Assembly: GCA_002364325.1 (NCBI GenBank)
Contig: DEXV01000002.1
Coordinates: 252,004-316,003 of the forward strand
Direction: 5' to 3'
Length of the DNA stretch: 64,000 nucleotides
Origin: Gillisia sp. UBA3175
GTDB lineage: Bacteria > Bacteroidota > Bacteroidia > Flavobacteriales > Flavobacteriaceae
Part shown: positions 57,121-64,000 of the stretch, in pieces
Layout of the letters: each line of letters opens with the position of its first letter
How positions within the stretch are numbered: the stretch's first letter is position 1
Notes under the pieces: generated by a model
Seen by the model: only the letters and a program-made list of their open reading frames with translations
Told to the model about the DNA's origin: nothing
Database searches by the model: none
Position numbers and translations under genes: made by a program

Positions 57121-57780
57121 ATGGAAATTTCCGAAAATATAAAGAAATATAAAGCAGAACTTGGAAATGAGGTTACTTTGGTGGCTATCTCTAAAACCAA
57201 GCCTGCAGAAGATCTTTTGGAGGCCTATAATGCAGGACAGCGCGTTTTTGGAGAGAATAAAATTCAGGAAATGACAGAGAAGTGGGAAACACTTCCAAAA
57301 GATATTGAGTGGCATATGGTTGGGCATGTACAAACCAACAAGGTTAAATACATGGCACCATTTGTGAGTTTGATCCATGCTGTAGATAGCCTTAAATTGC
57401 TGAAAGAGATAAATAAAGAGGCAAAAAAGAATGACCGTAAGATTGCCTGCTTACTTCAGATTAAAATTGCTGAAGAAGACACGAAATTCGGACTGGATGC
57501 AGAGGAAGCAAAGGAGCTATTAACTTCAGAAAAATTCTCTGAATTGAAAAATATCGAGGTAAAAGGCTTGATGGGAATGGCAACTTATACAGAGGATGAA
57601 GCCGTAGTGAGAGGAGAATTTGACTATTTAAAATCTGTATACGAAGATCTAAAGAAAAACAATCCGCACTTCGAGATCCTATCTATGGGCATGAGTGGGG
57701 ATTATCAAGTAGCAATGGAATGTGGTAGTAATATGGTACGAATTGGAAGTGCTATATTTGGAGAACGGAATTATAATTAA
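57121..57780 (+). CDS. YggS-family PLP homeostasis protein
   Basis: A 219-residue PLP-binding, non-catalytic protein (PLPBP/YggS/PROSC) that maintains pyridoxal phosphate balance. The PLP lysine is Lys25 in VAISKTKPAE; further motifs are RVFGENKIQEMTEKWETLP, IEWHMVGHVQTNKVKYM, LMGMATYTED, LSMGMSGDYQVAMECGSNMVRIGSAIFGER, where the SMGMSxDY motif binds the phosphate. Cytoplasmic. In line with DUF1015 (77-bp gap) and the exonuclease (14-bp gap). Confidence 0.96.
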   Translation: MEISENIKKYKAELGNEVTLVAISKTKPAEDLLEAYNAGQRVFGENKIQEMTEKWETLPKDIEWHMVGHVQTNKVKYMAPFVSLIHAVDSLKLLKEINKEAKKNDRKIACLLQIKIAEEDTKFGLDAEEAKELLTSEKFSELKNIEVKGLMGMATYTEDEAVVRGEFDYLKSVYEDLKKNNPHFEILSMGMSGDYQVAMECGSNMVRIGSAIFGERNYN

Positions 57781-57794
57781 GAGAAAAAGAATTT

Positions 57795-59168
57795 TTGTAC
57801 GCAATATTAGACATAGAAACTACTGGTGGTAAGTATAATGAAGAGGGAATTACAGAAATAGCTATTTACAAATTTGATGGCTCAAAAGTAGTAGATCAAT
57901 TTATAAGTCTTGTTAATCCGGAGCAACCCATCCAGCCTTTTGTAGTTGGACTAACAGGTATTAATAATGAAATGCTACGTAACGCCCCTAAATTTTATGA
58001 GGTAGCAAAACGAATTGTAGAGATCACTACGGGTTGTATAATTGTAGCCCACAATTCAAAATTTGATCATAGAATACTTCGGTTGGAATTTCGACGCTTA
58101 GGCTTCGATTTTGAACGAAAAACACTATGTACCGTAGAGCTTTCTAAAAAATTGATCCCAGGACAGGTTTCATATAGTCTTGGAAAATTAGCTCGGGCTT
58201 TAGGAATTCCTTTAAGTGACAGGCATCGCGCTAGTGGAGATGCTCAAGCAACGGTAAAATTATTTAAGATGCTTCTTACTAAAGATCTTGAGAAAGAGAT
58301 CCTTAAAGAGACTATTCGCAACGAACCATCTCAGCAAATAAACACTAAACTCATTCAGATAATAGAAGAATTACCTTCAATTACTGGAGTTTACTATTTG
58401 CATAATGATGACGGTGAGATCATATATATTGGTAAAAGCAAGAATATTCGCAAACGAATAAATCAACATTTTACCAATGATTATCATAAATCTAAAGAAG
58501 TTCAAAAGGAAGTGGCTTCAGTGAGTTTTGAAGCTACGGGAAATGAATTGATAGCGCTGTTGAAGGAAAATGAAGAGATCAAGCAAAATAAACCAAAATT
58601 CAACAAAGCTTCGAAAAAGAGTATTTTTAGCTATGCCTTATATCAATTTGCAGATGAGAATGGCTACATCAATTTAAGAATAGCAAGATCTGATGCCCGA
58701 AAAAAGAGCATTACCACCTTCACTAATTTACAGCAAGCAAAAGCTGTATTACATAATATTATTGAAAAACATCACCTATGCCAGAAGCTAACAGGATTGC
58801 ATATTGGTAAAGGCAGTTGTTTTAGCTATACTATAAAATCCTGCAAAGGCGCCTGCCTTAACATTGAAACACCGGAAGAATACAATCTAAGAATACAAGA
58901 AGTAATTGCGCTTTATAGTTTTCAAAATCAGAACATGTTAGTGATAGATCGCGGACGGGATATTGACGAGAAAAGTGCATTATTAGTAGAAGAAGGTGTA
59001 TTTAAAGGAATAGGCTTTTTCAATTTAAATCATCAAATGAACAATTTGGATATTGTTCGATCTATTATTACCCCTATGACAAATGATAGAGATGCTCAAC
59101 ACATCATTCAGAGTTATTTAAGAAAGAATAATAAATTAAAAATTATCCAATTCTCAACACATGAGTAG
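57795..59168 (+). CDS. DEDDh exonuclease fused to a GIY-YIG endonuclease domain
   Basis: A 457-residue fusion. The N-terminal DnaQ-like 3'-5' exonuclease (about 1-165) has ILDIETTGG (Asp6, Glu8), AHNSKFDHRILRLEFRRLG and HRASGDAQATVKLF, giving the DEDDh set. A GIY-YIG nuclease domain (about 192-280) follows: SITGVYYLHNDDGEIIYIGKSKNIRKRINQHF, the same module as in the UvrC N-terminus and the Cho protein. The C-terminal part has UvrC-like cysteines (LCQKLTGLHIGKGSC, SCKGAC). It probably acts in DNA repair. TTG start (57795). Its end overlaps the DUF3857 gene by 8 bp. Confidence 0.92.
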   Translation: MYAILDIETTGGKYNEEGITEIAIYKFDGSKVVDQFISLVNPEQPIQPFVVGLTGINNEMLRNAPKFYEVAKRIVEITTGCIIVAHNSKFDHRILRLEFRRLGFDFERKTLCTVELSKKLIPGQVSYSLGKLARALGIPLSDRHRASGDAQATVKLFKMLLTKDLEKEILKETIRNEPSQQINTKLIQIIEELPSITGVYYLHNDDGEIIYIGKSKNIRKRINQHFTNDYHKSKEVQKEVASVSFEATGNELIALLKENEEIKQNKPKFNKASKKSIFSYALYQFADENGYINLRIARSDARKKSITTFTNLQQAKAVLHNIIEKHHLCQKLTGLHIGKGSCFSYTIKSCKGACLNIETPEEYNLRIQEVIALYSFQNQNMLVIDRGRDIDEKSALLVEEGVFKGIGFFNLNHQMNNLDIVRSIITPMTNDRDAQHIIQSYLRKNNKLKIIQFSTHE

Positions 59169-61131
59169 AATTTTACTAGTTATAATTACCCTACTATCTG
59201 TTAACATTGCAATTGCACAAACCTACAACCCCGAAAACTTAACCGTATCCAGAGGAGACCTTACCACTTCCATTTATGATAAGGACACTACCGCTAATGC
59301 TTTTTATATCTATGAAGCAGGGTATTCCAGATACGAGAAAAATGCCGACTTTAATTTGGTGACAGATTATGCTGCCAAGATCAAGATCTTAAATGAGAAA
59401 GCGTATGATAATGCAACCATTAAAATATGGGTAAGTAAATCTGATAATGATAAAGAAAAGATCTCTAAAATTAGAGCCACAACTTATTTTTTAAATAACG
59501 GTAATATAGAAACTGCCGAGCTTTCTCCAGACCATATTTTCACTGAGGAAAATGAAAAGTATGATATTATTTCCTTTACTTTTCCCTCTCTTACCCCAGG
59601 TGCTGTTCTAGTATATTCATACACCAAAGAATCACCTTTTATATTCAACTTTGAAACTTGGTATTTTCAAGGAAATATCCCAAAAGCTTATAGCAAATTC
59701 GAAAGCAAGATCCCGGGAAACTACCATTACAATATTAAAAAAGTAGGCTATAAAAAATTAGATAGCCATGAAGAGGATATCGTTAAAAATTGTATCAACT
59801 TCTCTTCTAATGGAACGCCCGCAGAATGTTTACATTCCACATTTATTATTACAGATATACCAGCCTTTGTGGAAGAAGAATATCTAACCTCAAGGAATAA
59901 TTTTATTAATCGGTTGGAATTTGAATTGCAAGAGGTTATAAGGTTGGATGGTACAAAAAGGAAATTCACCAAATCTTGGGATGATGTAGACAAAGAGATA
60001 ATTAAAGACGAAAGTATTGGGAGACAACTTAAGAGGACTTCACTAATAAATGATATTCTACCAGCTGCCATTAAGGCGATGCCTACTAATTTAGAGAAAG
60101 CTAATGCTATCTATAATTTCGTGAAGAATAGCTATAAATGGAATGAAGAATATCATATTTTTTATGATGTAGATCTACGCGATCTAGTGGAAGAAAAAAC
60201 AGGTAATATATCTTCCTTAAATATCTTATTACACAATTTATATGAGGAGGAAGGTTTTAAAGTAAAGCCCGTACTTAGTTCTACCAGAAATAATGGGCTT
60301 CCAACTAAATTGTATCCGGTTTTAAGTGAATTTAATTACCTTATTGTTCACTTAGATCTAGAGGGAAAAAGTTACCTACTAGATACATCAGAAAAATACC
60401 TCCCTTTTGGAGAGCTTCCTTTTAGAGCTTTAAATTCCTATGCCAGATTAATAGATCTTGATGGACCGAGTGAATGGATAGATATTGAAACTTCTACCGC
60501 TTCTACTCTAGCAATAAGAGATTCTATTAGTATTAGGCCAGATGGAACATCAATTGGTCACTCTGAACATTTATTTTTAGGGCACAGAGCAATAAATGTG
60601 AGAAATAAATTAGATAAGATTGATAAAGCAAATATTCCTGCTGAATTATCCTATTTAAATGAACATACTAGGACTATAAGTGTCGATTTTTATAATAAAG
60701 ATCTTATAGAGATGCCCGTAACCATAGAATATGATCTGGAAAACAATTCTCAAAAAATAAACGATCTTATCTATTTCAATCCATTTAGTTTCAAATTTTT
60801 CGAAAGCAATCCTTTTAAGTTATCAGAACGAACTTATCCTATAGATTTTGGTTATAAACAAGCATTTGTTTACAGTCTAATTGTTAGTCTACCGGAAAAT
60901 CATTCAGTAGTAGAACTTCCAGAAGAAAAATTACTAAAATTACCAGACAATGCCGGATCGCTTTATTTTATAGTGCAACAGATGGACGAAAAAACGATTG
61001 GTATCCAATGCCGACTAAACTTATACAAACCCAGTTATACAACAGAATTTTATCCATACCTAAAAGAGTTCATGAGTACGGTCATGGATATCCAAAATAG
61101 TTCTTATATAGTTGTCAAAGAAAATATCTAA
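59161..61131 (+). CDS. DUF3857 and transglutaminase-like domain protein, exported
   Basis: A 656-residue exported protein (signal peptide MSRILLVIITLLSVNIAIAQ). A beta-rich DUF3857 domain (about 40-200) is followed by a transglutaminase-like fold (about 290-420: ANAIYNFVKNSYKWNEEYHIF, GNISSLNILLHNLYEEEGFKVKPVLSSTRNNG, FNYLIVHLDLEGKSYLLDTS) and a DUF3858-like C-terminus. The position of the catalytic Cys is Ser (GNISS) and of the His is Tyr (FNYLI), so protease or transglutaminase activity is unlikely; such inactive forms occur in many flavobacterial DUF3857 proteins. Function unknown. The overlap with the exonuclease gene (8 bp) suggests coupled translation. Confidence 0.88.
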   Translation: MSRILLVIITLLSVNIAIAQTYNPENLTVSRGDLTTSIYDKDTTANAFYIYEAGYSRYEKNADFNLVTDYAAKIKILNEKAYDNATIKIWVSKSDNDKEKISKIRATTYFLNNGNIETAELSPDHIFTEENEKYDIISFTFPSLTPGAVLVYSYTKESPFIFNFETWYFQGNIPKAYSKFESKIPGNYHYNIKKVGYKKLDSHEEDIVKNCINFSSNGTPAECLHSTFIITDIPAFVEEEYLTSRNNFINRLEFELQEVIRLDGTKRKFTKSWDDVDKEIIKDESIGRQLKRTSLINDILPAAIKAMPTNLEKANAIYNFVKNSYKWNEEYHIFYDVDLRDLVEEKTGNISSLNILLHNLYEEEGFKVKPVLSSTRNNGLPTKLYPVLSEFNYLIVHLDLEGKSYLLDTSEKYLPFGELPFRALNSYARLIDLDGPSEWIDIETSTASTLAIRDSISIRPDGTSIGHSEHLFLGHRAINVRNKLDKIDKANIPAELSYLNEHTRTISVDFYNKDLIEMPVTIEYDLENNSQKINDLIYFNPFSFKFFESNPFKLSERTYPIDFGYKQAFVYSLIVSLPENHSVVELPEEKLLKLPDNAGSLYFIVQQMDEKTIGIQCRLNLYKPSYTTEFYPYLKEFMSTVMDIQNSSYIVVKENI

Positions 61132-61157
61132 CTTTAAGCCAACTAAATAGCTCTTTT

Positions 61158-62000
61158 TTGGAAAAAATAAACTTCGATAAAGATCATGCAGCCTGGAGAG
61201 TAAAGCTTTACAAGATAATTTATGAAGCAGATACCCCTTTAGGAAAGTTATTTGATCTAGTTCTCCTTATCCTTATTGTATTTAGTATTATTCTTGTAAT
61301 GCTGGAAAGCGTATCCAGTTATAATGTTAAATATCACGACCAGTTTTATATTGCAGAATGGATAATTACTATTTTCTTTAGTATAGAATATATTTTAAGG
61401 ATCATAACTATAAATAAACCGAGGAATTATATTTTTAGTTTTTATGGGATTGTAGATCTGCTCTCCACGATCCCATCTTACATCATATTTTTTGTTGGAG
61501 GAAGCAATATGTTCTTAGCAGTTCGAGCCTTACGTTTACTAAGGGTTTTTAGAATTCTGAAGATCACTAGATATATTGGAGAATCACAAAAATTGATGAC
61601 GGCATTAAAAAATAGTCGTGCCAAAATAAGTATCTTTCTTTTCGCAGTACTAATAATATGTATAATTACCGGAACCTTAATGTATTTAGTAGAGGGTCCA
61701 GATAATGGTTTTACAAATATTCCTATTAGCATTTATTGGTGTATTGTAACCCTTACAACGGTTGGATTTGGAGACATTCACCCTTTAACTCCGCTAGGAA
61801 GATTTATAGCATCAGTTATTATGATTATAGGCTATGGTGTAATTGCTGTTCCTACCGGAATTGTGGGAGCAGAGATCTCTAAAGACATGAATAAGAATGA
61901 TGAAAAAAGTTTGAGAGTTTGTACTTCTTGCGGAGAAAAAGATCATAAACCAGGTTCAGATTTTTGCCATAAATGCGGAAATACATTAAATGGGAACTAA
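61158..62000 (+). CDS. Voltage-gated-type potassium channel with C-terminal zinc ribbon
   Basis: A 280-residue ion channel with six helices: S1 about 33-51, S2 66-86, S3 92-112, an Arg-rich S4 (AVRALRLLRVFRILKITR, 121-138), S5 157-179, the pore loop with filter TVGFGD (201-206), and S6 216-238. The TVGFGD filter indicates K+ selectivity. After S6 comes a short tail with VCTSCGEKDHKPGSDFCHKCGN, a CxxC-N11-CxxC zinc ribbon (Cys255, 258, 270, 273), not usual in classic KvAP-like channels. TTG start (61158). The miaA start overlaps its end by 11 bp. Confidence 0.93.
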   Translation: MEKINFDKDHAAWRVKLYKIIYEADTPLGKLFDLVLLILIVFSIILVMLESVSSYNVKYHDQFYIAEWIITIFFSIEYILRIITINKPRNYIFSFYGIVDLLSTIPSYIIFFVGGSNMFLAVRALRLLRVFRILKITRYIGESQKLMTALKNSRAKISIFLFAVLIICIITGTLMYLVEGPDNGFTNIPISIYWCIVTLTTVGFGDIHPLTPLGRFIASVIMIIGYGVIAVPTGIVGAEISKDMNKNDEKSLRVCTSCGEKDHKPGSDFCHKCGNTLNGN

Positions 62001-62913
62001 TTATGTAATAAGCGTGGTAGGTCCTACCGCAATTGGGAAAACTGCGTTGAGCATTAAGCTGGCTCAGGCTTTTAATGCGGAAATCATATCTGCAGATTCC
62101 AGACAATTCTACAAGGAGATCCCTATTGGTACTGCAGCACCTTCCAAAAAAGAATTATGCTTAGCTCCTCATCATTTTATTCACAATAGATCTATTGAAG
62201 ACGATTACTCCGTAGGTGATTTTGAGCGAGAAGCAGTAATACAACTGAATAACATATTCGAAAAGAATAAGGTTGCCGTTTTAGTAGGCGGAAGTGGACT
62301 TTATATAAAAGCACTTTTAGAAGGCTTAGATAATTTTCCTGAAATCGATCCATTAATAAGAGAAAAATTAAATGATACTTTTTCTACTGAAGGTATCGAA
62401 CCTTTACAACAACAATTAAAGGAACTCGATCCATCCTATTATAGTCAAATAGACATTCAAAATCCGCATCGAGTAATAAGAGCACTCGAAATATGCATTG
62501 GAACTGGAAAGTCCTTTTCTTCATTTCTGGCACAACCTAAGCCAAAGCGCAGCTTTAATATAATTTCTATTGGATTAGATGCTCAAAGAGAAGAAATTTA
62601 CGATAGAATTAACTTACGGGTAGATGCGATGATGGATGAAGGTTTGCTAGAAGAAGCACGGGCTCTTTATCCAAAAAGAAGATTAAATGCTTTAAATACT
62701 GTTGGATACAAAGAATTATTTTCTTTTTTTGAAGGGAGAATAGATCTCGAAACCGCTGTGGAGGAGATAAAAATGAATTCCAGGAGATATGCGAAAAGAC
62801 AATTAACATGGTTTAGAAAAAATAAGGAAACCACTTGGTTCAATTATAAAACTCCCTTTCAAGAAATAGAAACTATTATAAATTCAAAAATAGATTCAGC
62901 TTCCAAATCATAA
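61990..62913 (+). CDS. miaA: tRNA dimethylallyltransferase
   Basis: Adds the isopentenyl group to A37 of tRNAs reading U-starting codons. The 307-residue protein has the P-loop VVGPTAIGKTALSIKLA, ISADSRQFYKEIPIGTAAPSKKE, VLVGGSGLYIKALLEG, and the late motif NTVGYKELFSFFEGRIDLETAVEEIKMNSRRYAKRQLTWFRK, all typical. Length is normal. Its start overlaps the channel gene by 11 bp and it converges on the secreted protein at 62948 without a visible terminator. Confidence 0.97.
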   Translation: MGTNYVISVVGPTAIGKTALSIKLAQAFNAEIISADSRQFYKEIPIGTAAPSKKELCLAPHHFIHNRSIEDDYSVGDFEREAVIQLNNIFEKNKVAVLVGGSGLYIKALLEGLDNFPEIDPLIREKLNDTFSTEGIEPLQQQLKELDPSYYSQIDIQNPHRVIRALEICIGTGKSFSSFLAQPKPKRSFNIISIGLDAQREEIYDRINLRVDAMMDEGLLEEARALYPKRRLNALNTVGYKELFSFFEGRIDLETAVEEIKMNSRRYAKRQLTWFRKNKETTWFNYKTPFQEIETIINSKIDSASKS

Positions 62914-62947
62914 GTTAAAGCTTCAGAATTTTTAAAAAAATCTACTT

Positions 62948-64000
62948 CTAATTAATTATCACTCGAATTATGGAAATACCTTCAGAAGTGTATAGTTTAA
63001 GAATATACACGGCGTTTTGCACTCCACTAAGATCCATGGCATATTGAAGTTCGCCTGCAGAAAATTCCTTAAACATGATCATCCTTCCCCTAAAATCAAA
63101 TGCCTCCACCCTATCTATCGTTACGCCAGTTGGAGTGGAAAATTGAAATGGTCCAGAGGTTGGGTTTGGATAGATAAAAATATACTCCACTCCTGGAATT
63201 GGTAGAATCTCGCAATTTCCTGTAATGGTCACCAGAACATTTGCAGTGGAACTATTTCCGCTATTGTCTGTAGCAGTAAAAATTACCATATTATCTCCGA
63301 TATCCTTACATCCGAAAGTTTTCTTGCTTAAACTATACGTTATTTCATCACAATTATCTGTGGTTCCATTATCAAGCATTTCCGGAGTAATGCTTATAGA
63401 TCCAAACTCATTTAAAGCTATAGAAAGCGGTATTACATTTATAACGGGAGCAGTGGCATCCATAACACTTACTTTTATTTCACAAGAGCCTTGGATCTCA
63501 CTATTATTATAAGATAATGTAACTACATTTTCTCCCAGATCTGAACAGGTGAAGGCCACTTTAGAAACTGAGAACTGTAGATCGGCGGGTCTAGTAGTAA
63601 ATAGATCTTCAGCATTCAATGTAGCATTACCATTTGCGTCTAATTCTAATACAACAGTTTCTTTACAGGTAACTGTATTGTCTGAAACTGGTATCACTTC
63701 TATTCTTGCCGTAGCAACATTAGAATTGGCAGTACCATCATTTACCACATAAGTAAAACTATCTTCTCCAGTAAAATTATTATTTGGGATATAAACAAAA
63801 GATCCATTTGGATTTAAGGTCAGGCTTCCATTAGTAGTTGTGGTTTGAAGTATTGCAGTTAGAGCATCAGTATCGGCATCGGTATCATTTCCTAAAACAC
63901 CGGAGGCTGGAATGCTTAAAGTTATATTTTGATTAGTACTATAATTCTCGCCATTTGCAACTGGAGGAGAATTTGGCGGAGGATCTACGTTCACAATTAT
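62948..64000 (-). CDS. T9SS-targeted secreted protein with cadherin/HYR-like domains (5' end cut by window)
   Basis: The minus-strand frame is open from 62948 to the window edge (64000), so the N-terminus lies outside. The visible part begins with a cadherin-like repeat (NSPPVANGENYSTNQNI, SGVLGNDTDADTDAL, NPNGSFVYIPNNNFTGEDSFTYVV), then two HYR/Ig-like segments with paired cysteines (CKETVVLELDANGNATLNAEDLFTT, CDEITYSLSKKTFGCKDIGDNMVIFTATDNSGN) and ends with a type A T9SS C-terminal domain: YIFIYPNPTSGPFQFSTPTGV to SIIRVIIN, the PNPTSG signature. Probably a large adhesin or enzyme exported across the outer membrane by the type IX system. Catalytic parts, if any, lie beyond the window. Confidence 0.9.
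   Translation of the reverse strand: MIVNVDPPPNSPPVANGENYSTNQNITLSIPASGVLGNDTDADTDALTAILQTTTTNGSLTLNPNGSFVYIPNNNFTGEDSFTYVVNDGTANSNVATARIEVIPVSDNTVTCKETVVLELDANGNATLNAEDLFTTRPADLQFSVSKVAFTCSDLGENVVTLSYNNSEIQGSCEIKVSVMDATAPVINVIPLSIALNEFGSISITPEMLDNGTTDNCDEITYSLSKKTFGCKDIGDNMVIFTATDNSGNSSTANVLVTITGNCEILPIPGVEYIFIYPNPTSGPFQFSTPTGVTIDRVEAFDFRGRMIMFKEFSAGELQYAMDLSGVQNAVYILKLYTSEGISIIRVIIN

Overview
The window is a stretch of AT-rich chromosome from a marine- or soil-type member of the Flavobacteriia (Bacteroidota). The signs are SusC/SusD outer-membrane proteins, lipoproteins with Bacteroidota-type lipoboxes, a type IX secretion C-terminal domain at the right edge, DUF3857, DUF5686 and CarboxypepD_reg proteins, start codons without clear Shine-Dalgarno sequences, and the Bacteroidota promoter element TAnnTTTG ahead of several genes. 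Genus-level placement (Gramella/Gillisia/Zunongwangia-like) is only an impression.

Left part (1-5450, all minus strand): pfkA, gap and a BadF-type sugar kinase form a glycolytic cluster, followed by a ComM/YifB AAA ATPase and a truncated DUF2891 lipoprotein. Next (5465-24426) is a complete starch/maltodextrin utilisation locus. A minus-strand run encodes an MFS sugar transporter, beta-phosphoglucomutase, a GH65 maltose phosphorylase-type enzyme, a SusA-like GH13, a GH31 alpha-glucosidase and a GH13 lipoprotein. A LacI-family regulator separates it from the plus-strand susC-susD-susE-like-GH13 lipoprotein operon. The expected flow is surface cleavage, SusCD import, periplasmic trimming, MFS uptake of maltose, then phosphorolysis to beta-glucose-1-phosphate and glucose-6-phosphate. 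A perfect palindrome CGAAAACGTTTTCG lies between lacI and susC, and a 13/14 match lies just upstream of pfkA, so the same regulator may also control glycolysis. galM follows at 24460.

Middle (25904-38103): an M20D amidohydrolase, then a nitrogen block in which gltBD (minus) diverges from glnK-amtB (plus) across a 482-bp AT-rich gap, then DUF1456, sucC and an MFS efflux gene broken by a frameshift. From 38230 to 49685: lysA, a secreted M20 peptidase, a DUF389 membrane protein, a CAT-like acetyltransferase, an FKBP lipoprotein, a lipoprotein gene broken by two in-frame TAA codons, several small accessory enzymes (SRPBCC, ABM, VOC), an MFS transporter, a small membrane protein with an ABC ATPase, and a DUF6503-like lipoprotein.

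Right part (49886-64000): smpB, a DUF5686 outer-membrane protein, pcm (minus), then a compact plus-strand run of Gfo/Idh oxidoreductase, 3-hydroxybutyryl-CoA dehydrogenase, DUF1015, YggS, an exonuclease/GIY-YIG fusion, DUF3857, a potassium channel with a zinc ribbon and miaA, ending against the C-terminus of a T9SS-secreted adhesin-like protein (minus).

No rRNA, tRNA, CRISPR array, IS element or phage was seen. Short palindromic repeats occur at 9414-9499, 52929-52996 and 39461-39523. I found no clearly undescribed multi-gene system. The best leads are the shared operator linking starch use to pfkA, the terminator inside the sus operon, the palindromic repeat family and the nonsense-broken lipoprotein.
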